From: CAISDA01 sp050258555
Lineage (GTDB): Bacteria; Bacteroidota; Ignavibacteria; UBA10030; UBA8401
Direction of reading: 5' to 3'
DNA: 64,000 bases
Assembly: GCA_050258555.1 (NCBI GenBank)
Contig: JBLMZA010000128.1
Span: 1 to 64,000 of the forward strand
Shown here piece after piece: positions 1 through 9,047 of the stretch (the first letter of the stretch is position 1; each line of letters begins with the position of its first letter). Under the pieces are notes generated by a model, which saw only the letters and a program-made list of their open reading frames with translations, was not told where the DNA came from and searched no databases. Made by a program: the position numbers and the translations under genes.

Positions 1-1054
1 GCGCTTCCTCCGTGCGCTTGCGCCAGATCTCGATCAGTTCGAGCGTAATCGTGAGCACGACCGGTCCCAGAATGATGCCCGAACCGCCGAAGAGCGCCAG
101 GCCGCCGACGATGGCGATGAAGGCGGGAATGGTGTGCAGCTTCAGCCGGTTGCCCACAAGAATCGGATAGAGGACGTTGTCGATGCCGCCGATGATGATC
201 GTGCCCCATCCGGTGAGGATGAGCGCCTTCCCCCAGCTGCCGTCGAGCGCAAGAAAGACCGCGGCCGGAATCCAGACGAAGAACGCTCCGAGCACGGGAA
301 CAATCGCCAAGAGCGCCATGACCGTTCCCCACAACAGTGCTCCGGGAAGTCCCAGCCACCAGAACATCAATCCGCCGAGCGCGCCCTGGATCGCCGCCAC
401 GGCAATCGTGCCGTAGACCGATGCATAGATCGTGTCTCCGATGCGGCGGAAGAGTCTGTCGGTTTCGTTTCTGCGCAGCGGCAGATAGCTCCGCGCCGAC
501 TGGAGCGCCTTGTCCCGATCCCGGAGAAAATAGAAGAGCACGTAGAACATGATCACGAACGAAAGGATCTGCATGAAGGAACCTGCCACGAATGCCGCCG
601 CGATCTCTCCCATCCACTGGCCCGCATTGTTGACAAGCGCTTTGAGATCGATGTTCTGCTCGATCCACGGACGCACGGGCGCAAATTCAGGGCGCTCCTC
701 GAGAATTTTTTCCCATTCTCCCGATTCGACGGCCTTCTGTATCGCTTCGGCCGCCGTCTTTCCTTCAGAGATGAGCTGGCCGCCCACAAAGGCAAGAGGA
801 CCGAGAATGATGATCGCGATCACCGCGGTCGAAATGGCGGCGGCAAAGGCCGGACGATGCACCTTTTTTTCGAGCCATGTCTGCACCGGCGCAAAAAGCA
901 CGGCAAAGGAAAACGCCCAGATCATCGGCGGCACAAACGGCGCCGCCATCAGCATGCACACACCGATGCCCAGTACCGTCATGAACGCCATCGAGTGTTC
1001 ATGGATGCGCGTCTTGAAGCCGGTCTCGCTTCCTGTTTCCTGCTGAACGGCCAT
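1..1054 (-). CDS. AI-2E family transporter (PerM/YdiK type), 3' end outside window
   Basis: A polytopic inner-membrane protein of the AI-2E exporter superfamily; the substrate cannot be told from sequence. The visible 351 residues show the family layout: two N-terminal membrane segments (about residues 20-75), a long soluble stretch with an amphipathic region (about 85-150), then at least four hydrophobic segments. The late motif IVPVLGAFFVWIPAA and the region around GGIDNVLYPILVGNRL are typical of the family. The gene runs off the left edge, so the C-terminus is missing. The ATG at 1054 lies 11 bases after the PRC-barrel gene's stop and has no clear Shine-Dalgarno, so it is probably translated as the last visible gene of the gdh-PRC operon. 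Family assignment is firm; function is not. Confidence 0.85.
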   Translation of the reverse strand, partial: MAVQQETGSETGFKTRIHEHSMAFMTVLGIGVCMLMAAPFVPPMIWAFSFAVLFAPVQTWLEKKVHRPAFAAAISTAVIAIIILGPLAFVGGQLISEGKTAAEAIQKAVESGEWEKILEERPEFAPVRPWIEQNIDLKALVNNAGQWMGEIAAAFVAGSFMQILSFVIMFYVLFYFLRDRDKALQSARSYLPLRRNETDRLFRRIGDTIYASVYGTIAVAAIQGALGGLMFWWLGLPGALLWGTVMALLAIVPVLGAFFVWIPAAVFLALDGSWGKALILTGWGTIIIGGIDNVLYPILVGNRLKLHTIPAFIAIVGGLALFGGSGIILGPVVLTITLELIEIWRKRTEEA

Positions 1055-1065
1055 GGGGAAAATGG

Positions 1066-1845
1066 TCAGCGTGAATTGATCGCATCATCGGCGGAAGGGC
1101 CTTCAACCCAATATCCGTCGATATCGTAATGCTGATAGAGCTCTTCTTCGTAATCGCGTGTAATGAGCGAATCCTTCGTATATTCCGGCGCGTTCTCGAT
1201 GGCCGCGCGCGGCATGCTCACATACACGGTCGAATCGTCCCAGCTGACGCGGTCGATCCATTGCGGAGAGATGAGCACCTTCTTGCCCGGCAGCCAGTTC
1301 TGCGTATCGACGATCATGTACCGGATCGTCCACGTGGTGTCGTCGAGCACGAAGTCCTCCACATGTCCGATTTCGCCGTCCGATGCGTGGATTTTGTAGC
1401 CCATCACTTCGTCGGTGCTGCGGAGGTTCGGATCCCACGCATCCTTGGTCGGATGGGCGGGATCCTTCCACTGCGCCGGATCGCGCACAAGCATCGGGGT
1501 GATGCCCCAGGGGTACGTACCCGTCCAATACATGGGCCATCCGTAATAGCCGTAATAGGATTCTTCGAACTGGTGCGAGACCGGCTTGTCCTGTTCGAGC
1601 GAAGGGCTTTCTTCGATCTGCTTCCTGGTCAGATCAATATCGATGATCTTCTTCTCATCGTTCACGCCGATGAGCGCATACGGAGAGATGAGCACGCGCC
1701 GTCCGGTGAGCCAGTTGCCGGTATCGGCGACAAGGTAGCGGATCGTCCAGTGTTTGTCATCGAAGTAAAACTCTTTGGCCTTACCGATTTCACCGTCGGT
1801 TGCGGCAAGCGTATAGCCGCCGATCGTGTCGACAGAATGCAGCAT
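1066..1845 (-). CDS. PRC-barrel domain protein (two PRC barrels)
   Basis: A 259-residue soluble protein with two PRC-barrel repeats, about residues 3-80 (begins near HSVDTIGGYTLAATDGEIG) and 140-215 (begins near EVMGYKIHASDGEIG). Each repeat carries the DGEIG...WTIRYL/M pattern seen in bacterial stress-related PRC proteins. The linker is rich in Tyr, Trp and Pro. PRC barrels are protein-protein or RNA-binding folds also found in photosynthetic reaction centre H subunits and RimM; here no enzyme activity is implied. An upstream in-frame ATG at 1980 exists, but it would overlap the glucose dehydrogenase gene by over 100 bases. The ATG at 1845 follows a GGGGGT ribosome-binding site and starts exactly at the first barrel. 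It lies 23 bases downstream of gdh. Confidence 0.85.
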   Translation of the reverse strand: MLHSVDTIGGYTLAATDGEIGKAKEFYFDDKHWTIRYLVADTGNWLTGRRVLISPYALIGVNDEKKIIDIDLTRKQIEESPSLEQDKPVSHQFEESYYGYYGWPMYWTGTYPWGITPMLVRDPAQWKDPAHPTKDAWDPNLRSTDEVMGYKIHASDGEIGHVEDFVLDDTTWTIRYMIVDTQNWLPGKKVLISPQWIDRVSWDDSTVYVSMPRAAIENAPEYTKDSLITRDYEEELYQHYDIDGYWVEGPSADDAINSR

Positions 1846-1868
1846 ACTTACCCCCGTTGATTGATGAT

Positions 1869-2981
1869 TTATGCAAATGCAATGACATTCTTGATGCCGC
1901 TTCTCTTTTCGAGCAGGATCTTGTCGAAATCCTCCGGCCTGCATCTGATCGTGATGAGCGATTTGACCGCATGCGGCCATCGCTCAAAGAAATCGGAAAG
2001 ATCCTCGATCGCCGAACGGTACGCCGATTTGTCCGCATTGACCGTGCCGAAAAGAACCTGGTTCTTCAGTACGATGTTCTTCATGAAGCGGTCCGTATCG
2101 ACTTTGATGGGCGTATGCGAGCCCGGAATTCCGGTGAAGATGAAGATGCCGTTTCTTCCGAGGAATTCCATCATCTTGAAGGCAAATGCCGAGACCCCCG
2201 TCGCCTCGAACAGCACATCGATATTGCCGATGGAGCGCGTCAGCTCTTCGGCGTTCTCCTCTCCGGAGGAGACGTACGCGGCGCCGATCGATTGAACCAG
2301 CTTGGCATTCGGACTCGTGTCGCTCTCGCGAGAGAACACCGTCGTGGCGAATCCCGCCCGCACCAGCAGCAGCGCGCCGAGGAGTCCGATGGGACCGGCG
2401 CCGAGCACGACGGCATGATAGCCCTGAACGGGCGTGTGCTCCTTGACGGCCGAGGCGATCCATGGCAGCCGGTCCTGCATCTGCCAGACCTGCGTGATCG
2501 CCTTTTCTGCGATCGAGAGCGGCTCGGTGAGCACGGCGATGTCGCGCAGCGTTTTCGGCACCGGCACGAGGTAGCGTTCCTCGATGACGATCTCTTCGCT
2601 CATGAAGCCGTTGCGTTCCTTGATGCCGCACTCGGTGAACTCGCCCGTGATGCAGAAATCCGGTCTGCCGGCGCGGCACGGCGGACAATCGGGCCGGCCG
2701 CAGGGCCGGCGCACGATGGGAACGGCCAGGTCACCCGGCGACAGCGATTTCACGTCGCTGCCGGTCTCCAGGACTTCCGCAAGACATTCATGACCGATGA
2801 TCAGATGGTCGGAGCCCGGAGGCGGAGTGCCGTATTTGAAATCGGCGATCTCCCGGTCCGTACCGCAGATGCCGACTTCGAGCACGCGCAGTTTCACTTC
2901 CGACGGCTGCTCGATGGCCGGCGACGGCTGGTCGATGAGGTCGACTTTTTTGGCGCGCGGAAAAACTGCAATCGCTTTCAT
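1869..2981 (-). CDS. gdh: Glucose 1-dehydrogenase, zinc-dependent MDR family
   Basis: A 370-residue medium-chain dehydrogenase of the archaeal-type glucose dehydrogenase group, expected to oxidise D-glucose to gluconolactone with NAD(P)+. Catalytic zinc ligands are visible at Cys39 (GICGTDRE) and His64-Glu65 (GHE). The structural zinc loop has Cys94, Cys99, Cys102 and Cys110. The following stretch EFTECGIKERNGFM closely matches archaeal glucose dehydrogenases and separates it from ordinary alcohol dehydrogenases. A Rossmann domain starts near residue 190 (VVLGAGPIGLLGALL). The ATG at 2981 has a strong AAAGGAG site. It heads an operon with the PRC-barrel and AI-2E genes and has the shared 33-base motif about 81-113 bases upstream. 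A relative acting on another sugar cannot be excluded. Confidence 0.82.
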   Translation of the reverse strand: MKAIAVFPRAKKVDLIDQPSPAIEQPSEVKLRVLEVGICGTDREIADFKYGTPPPGSDHLIIGHECLAEVLETGSDVKSLSPGDLAVPIVRRPCGRPDCPPCRAGRPDFCITGEFTECGIKERNGFMSEEIVIEERYLVPVPKTLRDIAVLTEPLSIAEKAITQVWQMQDRLPWIASAVKEHTPVQGYHAVVLGAGPIGLLGALLLVRAGFATTVFSRESDTSPNAKLVQSIGAAYVSSGEENAEELTRSIGNIDVLFEATGVSAFAFKMMEFLGRNGIFIFTGIPGSHTPIKVDTDRFMKNIVLKNQVLFGTVNADKSAYRSAIEDLSDFFERWPHAVKSLITIRCRPEDFDKILLEKRSGIKNVIAFA

Positions 2982-3061
2982 CGTTCACGCTCCTTTTTCG
3001 GACGCATGCCGTTCCAGGCAGGAGTTATGAAAAAAGAATACCAATGATTCTTCTCAATGGA

Positions 3062-3094
3062 AATCGCCCTTAAGGATGAAAAAAGAATTAATCC
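3062..3094 (-). promoter_or_regulatory. Copy 1 of a conserved upstream motif (gdh operon)
   Basis: Read on the minus strand, this block contains GGATTAATTC, then TTTTTTCATCC, then TTAAGGGCGATTT. Near-identical blocks lie at 29853, 32043 and 56761, each upstream of a minus-strand gene. A promoter-like box (GGTATTC) begins about 38 bases downstream of the CATCC core, as in the other copies. Likely an activator site or the upstream part of an alternative promoter. The regulator is unknown. Confidence 0.6.
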
Positions 3095-3169
3095 ATATGG
3101 AATATCCGCTTCTCCGGAAACCCGCGCCGCTCTTTTCCGGTCTAATGAAAAAAAGAAGGAGAACACCCG

Positions 3170-4687
3170 ATGATGACAATGCGCATACGATCCGCCGCTT
3201 GTGCCCTGCTCTTCCTGCTCATGCCCGGAGCTCTGTCCGCTCAGCCCGAACAGAAGCCTCAGCTTCCCGATACACGCGTCGGCATGGCGGTCCGCGATTT
3301 TATCGGCGCGGTGAATTCACACGATACATCGCGCGTCCGTGCGTTCGTGGAGACGTACCTCGGCGGCAGGCTCTTTCATGTCGGACCCGAGCCGTGGTCG
3401 GCGCAGCGCTATCGCTCCGCTCTCACGATGCTGCAGAAGCAGGCGGGAACGCTTGAAGCGGTCGATATCCGACGAGAGGATATGCCGGGATATCTCGGCG
3501 TCATCTTCCGCGCCGAGCGCACACCGAAATTGCTGGCTGCGGAATTTCTTCTCGATACGGCCGATGGAATGCTTCGCTCGATCGAATTCCATCCGATGTC
3601 GATGCCGGCGGGACCGTATCAGTGGCCTGCCGGAAGACTTGCTCCTGCGGCGATTGCCGAAGCGCTGGAACACCGCATCGAGCAGGAGACATCGAAAGGA
3701 TTGTTCTCAGGCGTCGTGCTGGTCGCCAAAGGCGACAGCATCCTTTTCCGAAAAGCCTATGGATTTTCCGATGCCGGACGGCATATGCCCAACACCGTTT
3801 CAACGCGCTTTCATTCGGGTTCCATCGGCAAGATGATCACGGCCGTCGCAGCGGCGCAGCTGGTCGAACGCGGCCTGCTTCGCTTTACCGACACGCTCGG
3901 GTCGATTCTTCCCGACTATCCGAACCATGATGCCGCCGCCTCCGTCACCGTTCATCAGCTCCTGACACATACGTCGGGAGTGGCCGACCCGTTCGAGCTC
4001 GGACGCCGGAAGCCGGGTGCGGAATATCCGAAGCCTTCGGACAATCTACCATTGTTTGCCGATGCTCCCCTGACCATGAAGCCCGGAAGCGGCCACCGCT
4101 ACAGCAACGGCAACTATGCCGTGCTCGCTTCGATCGTCGAACGGCGCAGCGGCACGGCCTTCGACGAATATCTGCGCGACAACATTTTCATTCCTGCCGG
4201 AATGGAGATCGCCGACACACACGCATATGCATCAAAGCCGTGGGCGATCGGATACAGGCACGATCCGGAACTCGACCCGCTCGGCATCGATGAACGCACG
4301 CCGAACCGGACATCCCTCGACACTCCGCGCCTTGAAACCTCCGGTTTCAGTCTCGGATACATGACCGCAGACGATATCTATCGATTCATGCGCGCCTTGC
4401 GAAGCGGCGCGCTGCTGCCGCTGCCGAAGGTCGATACAGTGACGGCGGGAAAAGTGTTCGTATCGGCAGGCGCCCCTGCAAAATACGGATACGGGTTTTA
4501 TGACGTCAGCATGTGGAATACGGAGATGCGGGGACACAGCGGCGGAGGAAGCAATTCGGGCATCGGCGCCGATGCAGAGATGGTCTGGAAGAACGATTAT
4601 TATGTCGTCGTTCTCGGCAATATCGACCTCGACGATATCCGGCCCCTGTCGCTGAGCATCGTTCGGTTCCTCGGCACACAGCAATAG
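3170..4687 (+). CDS. Secreted serine hydrolase, beta-lactamase (class C)/DD-peptidase fold
   Basis: A 505-residue protein with a Sec signal peptide (residues 1 to about 24, ending in LSAQ), so it acts in the periplasm or outside. Residues 30-150 resemble an NTF2-like N-terminal domain. The rest is a beta-lactamase/penicillin-binding fold, with the nucleophile motif SIGK at Ser218-Lys221, Tyr311 in YSN, and HSGGG near the C-terminus as the third motif. Such proteins are usually esterases or D-amino-acid peptidases rather than antibiotic-hydrolysing enzymes; the substrate is unknown. The start has a good AAGGAG site and three closely spaced Met codons; the first is used here. It is a single gene, divergent from gdh and convergent with the ABC ATPase gene 23 bases away. 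Confidence 0.85.
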   Translation: MMTMRIRSAACALLFLLMPGALSAQPEQKPQLPDTRVGMAVRDFIGAVNSHDTSRVRAFVETYLGGRLFHVGPEPWSAQRYRSALTMLQKQAGTLEAVDIRREDMPGYLGVIFRAERTPKLLAAEFLLDTADGMLRSIEFHPMSMPAGPYQWPAGRLAPAAIAEALEHRIEQETSKGLFSGVVLVAKGDSILFRKAYGFSDAGRHMPNTVSTRFHSGSIGKMITAVAAAQLVERGLLRFTDTLGSILPDYPNHDAAASVTVHQLLTHTSGVADPFELGRRKPGAEYPKPSDNLPLFADAPLTMKPGSGHRYSNGNYAVLASIVERRSGTAFDEYLRDNIFIPAGMEIADTHAYASKPWAIGYRHDPELDPLGIDERTPNRTSLDTPRLETSGFSLGYMTADDIYRFMRALRSGALLPLPKVDTVTAGKVFVSAGAPAKYGYGFYDVSMWNTEMRGHSGGGSNSGIGADAEMVWKNDYYVVVLGNIDLDDIRPLSLSIVRFLGTQQ

Positions 4688-4710
4688 CATCAACGGAAGA
4701 AATGCGCGGA

Positions 4711-5481
4711 TCAGAGTGCAGTGTAGAGTTCGACAATGCGCTTCGTGTACGGATGGGACGGATGGGAAAGGACCGCATGCGCCGGACCGGTTTCTGCAAT
4801 GCATCCGTCGCAGAGCACGGCAATGTGCGAGCAGAGACGGGCGACCGCTTCGACATCGTGGGAGATGAAGAGCACCGCCATGCCGAGCCTTCGTTGGATG
4901 GACGCAATGAGGTCGAGCATCTGCCGTTGTGCGGCATCATCGAGCGCCGATGTGGGCTCATCCAACACCAGCAGGAGCGGATCGGCTGCCAGCGCACGGG
5001 CAAGCGCCGCACGCTGACGCTCTCCCCCGCTCAATTCGCCGGGAAAGCGATCGAGCAGCGCGGGATCGAGTCCGACGTCTTCCAGCATGCGGGGCATCCG
5101 GCCCTCCGGCACGCGGCGCAGGCGGAGCGCTTCTTTGAGCGACTGTCGGATGGTCAGGACCGGATCGAGCGATGCCGTATGATCCTGATAGAGCATCTGG
5201 ATCGCGCCCTTCATCGTGCGCCGGCCTTCGGCGTGCGGAAACACATTCACACCCGCAATCTCAATCCGGCCCGATTCCGGCTTCGTGAATCCGGCGATGC
5301 AGGAGGCGATGGTCGACTTTCCGCTGCCGCTGTCGCCCAGCAATCCGAGACACTCTCCCTTGCGAAGTGAAAAGGTGACGCCGGAGAGCACCCGGCGTTT
5401 CTCTTGGGCACCGAAGCGCCATCGGTGTGAGTCATAGCCGCAGACGAGATTTGACACCTCCAGCACCGGCGCGTCCGTCAT
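4711..5481 (-). CDS. Oligopeptide-type ABC transporter ATP-binding protein (OppF/DppF-like)
   Basis: A 256-residue ABC ATPase of the peptide/nickel importer class, the second nucleotide-binding subunit. Walker A is GDSGSGKST (near residue 50), the signature is LSGGERQR, Walker B with the catalytic Glu is LLLVLDEPTSALD, and the H-loop is FISHD. The C-terminal HPYTK motif is typical of peptide importers. It overlaps the upstream ATPase gene by four bases (ATGA), so the two are co-translated. The partners, a binding protein and two permeases, are encoded divergently at 6356-10374. The substrate is not predictable from the ATPase. Confidence 0.9.
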   Translation of the reverse strand: MTDAPVLEVSNLVCGYDSHRWRFGAQEKRRVLSGVTFSLRKGECLGLLGDSGSGKSTIASCIAGFTKPESGRIEIAGVNVFPHAEGRRTMKGAIQMLYQDHTASLDPVLTIRQSLKEALRLRRVPEGRMPRMLEDVGLDPALLDRFPGELSGGERQRAALARALAADPLLLVLDEPTSALDDAAQRQMLDLIASIQRRLGMAVLFISHDVEAVARLCSHIAVLCDGCIAETGPAHAVLSHPSHPYTKRIVELYTAL

Positions 5482-6233
5482 CGCTCCTCCGTAAGCCTGC
5501 CGTCAGAGAGACGCGCAATGCGATGCGCATACCGGCGTGCAAGCGGCAGATCATGCGTGATGAAGAGAACGGACATGCCCTCCCGGCACAGCGCGCACAA
5601 TCGCTCCATGATCGCATGCTTCAGCACGAAATCCACCGCGCTTGTGGGCTCATCGGCAATCAGCAGCGACGGACGAGGAGCCGCAGCGGCGGCAATCATG
5701 ATGCGCTGCAGCGTGCCGATGCTGAGCTCATGCGGATAGGACCGCAGCAGCCTCCGGTGCTCCGAAAGCCCAAAGGATGTGAGCAGCGCATGAAAGCGTT
5801 CATTCGCCTCTTCACTGCCATCGGTCATGAACCCGACCTGCGTGCCGATGCGTGCGATGGGATTGAAGGATTGTCCCGGCTCCTGGAACACATACCGGAT
5901 CGTCGAGCGCAAGAGAACGCGCCGCGTTTCGCTCTCCGCCGCAAGAAGATCGTTCCTTCCGAACAGGACGCTCCCTTCCACGTGAAAACGGTCGGACGGC
6001 AGCAGCTTCATCATCGCGCAGGCAAGCGTGGTCTTGCCGCTTCCGCTCCGGCCGGTGAGGGCGAAGATTTCGCGCGCGCGGATGGAAAACGAAATCGGTT
6101 CGCTATATACATTCACAGGTGACACGCCGGATCTTGCGACATGAAGGCGGTTGACGCGGAGCAGTTCATCCGGAGGCATGAAGGACGAATCAGTCGGGAT
6201 GAGTGTATCGGCGGTTCTCGTTTCGTCCATCAT
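5478..6233 (-). CDS. Oligopeptide-type ABC transporter ATP-binding protein (OppD/DppD-like)
   Basis: A 251-residue ABC ATPase, the first of two in this transporter. Walker A is GRSGSGKTT, the Q-loop is FQEPGQSFNP (the peptide-importer form), Walker B is LLIADEPTSAVD and the H-loop is FITHD. The ABC signature is unusual: LSIGTLQR instead of LSGGQ/MRQR. The key Ser and second Gly are kept, so ATP binding is probably intact. The start at 6233 has no Shine-Dalgarno but an A-rich leader. It is divergent from the binding-protein gene and shares its promoter region with it. Confidence 0.88.
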   Translation of the reverse strand: MMDETRTADTLIPTDSSFMPPDELLRVNRLHVARSGVSPVNVYSEPISFSIRAREIFALTGRSGSGKTTLACAMMKLLPSDRFHVEGSVLFGRNDLLAAESETRRVLLRSTIRYVFQEPGQSFNPIARIGTQVGFMTDGSEEANERFHALLTSFGLSEHRRLLRSYPHELSIGTLQRIMIAAAAAPRPSLLIADEPTSAVDFVLKHAIMERLCALCREGMSVLFITHDLPLARRYAHRIARLSDGRLTEER

Positions 6234-6238
6234 TCATG

Positions 6239-6291
6239 TTGATTTCATTTTTTGAATGAAGTATATTAAATCCGTCGATCAATCTCAACAA
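6239..6291. promoter_or_regulatory. Overlapping divergent promoters with a palindromic operator, ABC locus
   Basis: Plus direction: TTGATT (6239-6244), a 17-base spacer, TATATT (6262-6267). Minus direction: TTGTTG (complement of 6286-6291), a 17-base spacer, TAATAT (complement of 6263-6268). The -10 boxes overlap. The plus spacer contains the inverted repeat TTCATT-ttttg-AATGAA (6244-6260), well placed for a repressor that would shut off both directions. Seen in sequence; function inferred. Confidence 0.5.
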
Positions 6292-6355
6292 CATATTCAT
6301 CGCGTGTTCGCCTCATGATCTGTGCCGGCTGACGCCATTCCAGCAGTGAAGAGAA

Positions 6356-8029
6356 ATGCCAATGGCCCGATACGTCCTCGTTGTCTGTTCGCTCTTACTC
6401 CTGATCTCATGCGGATGCTCTCACAAAAAGAATTCGTCGCAGGCGGCGATCGTCGTGGCGCTGAGCGGCGATGTCGACACGTTCAATCCTCTTTACACGA
6501 CCGACGCCGCCGCGCAGGAAATCGTCGAGCTCATGTATCCTTCGCTCGTGCGCGCATCGATCGATACTTCTTCCGGGGCGATTGCCTTCTCTCCCTCTCT
6601 GGCACGCTCCTATGACTATCAAAACGGCGGCAAAGACATTCTCTTCCATCTCCGGTCCGATGCCCGATGGTCCGACTCGACACGGGTCACCGCGCACGAT
6701 GTGAAGTTCTCCTTCCTGCTCTATGGAAATCCGGAGGCAGGCAGCGTGCATCAGGAGCAGACCGCGTCCCTTGCTTCTTCCGCCTCGGGCGTGTCCGGCA
6801 TCGACAGGAGCATCGACATCATCAACGATTCGACCGTGCTCTTTCATTTCGCGGAACACTCTCCCGGACAGCTGTTCGATGCGGCGCTGCCGATCATGCC
6901 CGCCCATGTCTACGAATCAATCCCGGTGAGCGAACTCCGGACGCATCCGGCAAACAAAACGCCGCTTTCAGCCGGACCGTTCGTGCTTGCCTCCTGGAAG
7001 CCGATGCAGGAGATCGTGCTTCGTCCCAATCCCCTATCGGTATTGCCCGCTCCGGCCGAGATCGGTTCGCTTGTCTTCCGCATCATTCCCGACATGCAGA
7101 CGCAGCTCATACAGCTGAAGAACAAGGAAGTGGACATGGTGATGGATGTCGATGCCGCCGATGTGCCGCAGCTGAAGGAGTCCGGCGCCGTCGATATCCT
7201 CTCGGTCGAAGGGCGCCGATACCATTTCATCGGCTGGAACAACATCGACCAGAACGCTTATCTCCGCTCGAAGGGAACAATGATCGTCCCGCATCCGCTC
7301 TTCGGCAGTGCAAAAACCAGAAAGGCGCTCACGCTGGCCGTCGATCGTGCGGGACTTCTTCGTGCGCTCTTGTCAAATTACGGCACAATTGCCAACGGCC
7401 CCGTCGCCCCGTTTTTCCGCTGGGCATACGACCGGAGCATTCGCCCGGTGCCCTATGATCCGAAGCAGGCAATGGCGCTTCTTGCGGAGGACGGATGGAA
7501 GGATGCGGACGGCGACGGGATTCTTGAGAAGAACGGCCGGAAGTTTTCGTTCGAGCTGTATACCCCCGCCGGGTCGAAGTTCTGGGCCGAGCTTGCCGTG
7601 ATCGTGCAGAAGCAATTGAAGGATGTTCACGTCGATGCCCGGCTGGCGAAGGCCGAACGCTCGGTATACTGGCAGAGCCTCTTGGAGAAAAAGTTCGATG
7701 CCTGGATCGCCGGATTTGAAGTCCCGATGGAGCTGCGTCTGGAAGGGTTTTGGGGTTCCGATCTGCAGAAGAGCCCCTTCAACATCTTCTCATACAGAAA
7801 TCCGCGCGTCGACCAGATCGTGAACAGCGCCTATGGAATGGGCAGCACACCCGCTGCTGCGCAGTCGTGGCAGGAGTTTCAGCGCATCATCGACGAGGAC
7901 CAGCCGTGCACATTTCTCTTCTGGGAGAACAGGCTGATTGCGGTGAACAGGCGGATCGGGCATGCAGACATCAACCGCCTTTCCGTCTTCGGCAGCGCAT
8001 ACCGATGGTCTGTTGCAGAGAATCAATGA
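6356..8029 (+). CDS. ABC transporter substrate-binding lipoprotein, family 5 (peptide type)
   Basis: A 557-residue solute-binding protein of the DppA/OppA family. The N-terminus is a lipoprotein signal with lipobox LIS|C19, so the mature protein is membrane-anchored in the periplasm. The start of the mature fold (DVDTFNPLYTTDAAAQEIVELMYPSL is spread over residues 37-62) and the later segment FRIIPDMQTQLIQLKNKEVDM are family-typical. Ligands of this family include peptides, nickel and sugars, so the real cargo is open. It is the first gene of a plus-strand run into two permeases, a Ser/Thr kinase and a sigma-54 activator. Such binding proteins can also serve as sensors, which fits this context. 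Confidence 0.9.
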   Translation: MPMARYVLVVCSLLLLISCGCSHKKNSSQAAIVVALSGDVDTFNPLYTTDAAAQEIVELMYPSLVRASIDTSSGAIAFSPSLARSYDYQNGGKDILFHLRSDARWSDSTRVTAHDVKFSFLLYGNPEAGSVHQEQTASLASSASGVSGIDRSIDIINDSTVLFHFAEHSPGQLFDAALPIMPAHVYESIPVSELRTHPANKTPLSAGPFVLASWKPMQEIVLRPNPLSVLPAPAEIGSLVFRIIPDMQTQLIQLKNKEVDMVMDVDAADVPQLKESGAVDILSVEGRRYHFIGWNNIDQNAYLRSKGTMIVPHPLFGSAKTRKALTLAVDRAGLLRALLSNYGTIANGPVAPFFRWAYDRSIRPVPYDPKQAMALLAEDGWKDADGDGILEKNGRKFSFELYTPAGSKFWAELAVIVQKQLKDVHVDARLAKAERSVYWQSLLEKKFDAWIAGFEVPMELRLEGFWGSDLQKSPFNIFSYRNPRVDQIVNSAYGMGSTPAAAQSWQEFQRIIDEDQPCTFLFWENRLIAVNRRIGHADINRLSVFGSAYRWSVAENQ

Positions 8030-8075
8030 TGTAGGCATTTTTTCATTGTCATCGCCGACGCCGGCGGCCGTCACT

Positions 8076-9047
8076 ATGGGTCACTTCATTCTGAAACGAT
8101 TGCTTGCGCTGCCTCTGCTGGCGTTCGGAACAGCGACAGTCGTCTTTTTTATCGTGCGGCTGCTTCCCGGCGATCCCGCACTGCTGTTCATTTCCCCGTC
8201 TGTTCCGCAGGATGTCGCACTCCATCTCCGCCATGCTTTCGGTCTCGACCGGCCGCTGTGGGTGCAATATGCCTTCTGGATCAGAGAGGTCTTCACCGGC
8301 AGCCTCGGATATTCATACACATTCCAGCGTGACGTTTTCTCGGTGATCGGCGATGCGCTCCCGACGACGATCGTGCTTTCACTCTGTACGATCGCTGTAC
8401 AACTTGCCGCAGGCATCGCGATCGCGCTTCTCTCGGTCCGGTTCCGCAGCACGTCTGCCGACCGCTTCATTTCCGCCGCCGGGCTTGTCACCTACACGCT
8501 GCCCACGTTCTGGATCGCGTTCATACTGATCCATGTCTTTGCTGTCCGGCTTCCCATTTTCCCGTCGTCCCATCTCCATTCCGTTTCCGCCGAGACGCTG
8601 CCTGCAGCGTCGTATATGCTCGATTACGCCTATCATCTGGTGCTGCCGGTGGCGACGCTGTCGATCCCCGGAGCGGCGGGGACGGCGCGGTTTCTGCGCT
8701 CTTCGCTCATCGTCGTTGAAAAGGAAAAGTTCGTCCTGGCTGCGCGGTCCATGGGAATCGCCGGGCATAGAATCTTTTATTCATACATTCTTCCCAACGC
8801 GTTGTCGCCGGTTCTGACCGTCAGCGGCATGTCGCTCGGATCGCTGCTCACAGGCGCCCTGATCACCGAAAGCATATTCGCGCTTCCCGGAATGGGACGG
8901 CTCATCGTCACGGCGATTTTTGCGCGCGATTATCCGCTTGTCGTCGGCTGCGTGATCGCGGCGTCGTTCCTGTACATCGGCGTCAATATGGTCACCGACA
9001 TTGTGCATCACTTGATCGATCCGCGTATCGCGAGGCATCATGCATGA
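8076..9047 (+). CDS. ABC transporter permease (DppB/OppB-like)
   Basis: A 323-residue inner-membrane permease, first of the pair. It starts MGHFILKRLLALPLLAFG, the family-typical first helix, followed by VVFFIVRLLPGDP. The EAA cytoplasmic loop reads ARSMGIAGHRIFYSYILPNAL, where it contacts the ATPases, and the C-terminal region carries TESIFALPGMGRLIVTAI. The open frame extends upstream to 7962, inside the binding-protein gene. The ATG at 8076 gives the normal family N-terminus, although its ribosome-binding site is weak. It overlaps the next permease gene by eight bases. Confidence 0.9.
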   Translation: MGHFILKRLLALPLLAFGTATVVFFIVRLLPGDPALLFISPSVPQDVALHLRHAFGLDRPLWVQYAFWIREVFTGSLGYSYTFQRDVFSVIGDALPTTIVLSLCTIAVQLAAGIAIALLSVRFRSTSADRFISAAGLVTYTLPTFWIAFILIHVFAVRLPIFPSSHLHSVSAETLPAASYMLDYAYHLVLPVATLSIPGAAGTARFLRSSLIVVEKEKFVLAARSMGIAGHRIFYSYILPNALSPVLTVSGMSLGSLLTGALITESIFALPGMGRLIVTAIFARDYPLVVGCVIAASFLYIGVNMVTDIVHHLIDPRIARHHA

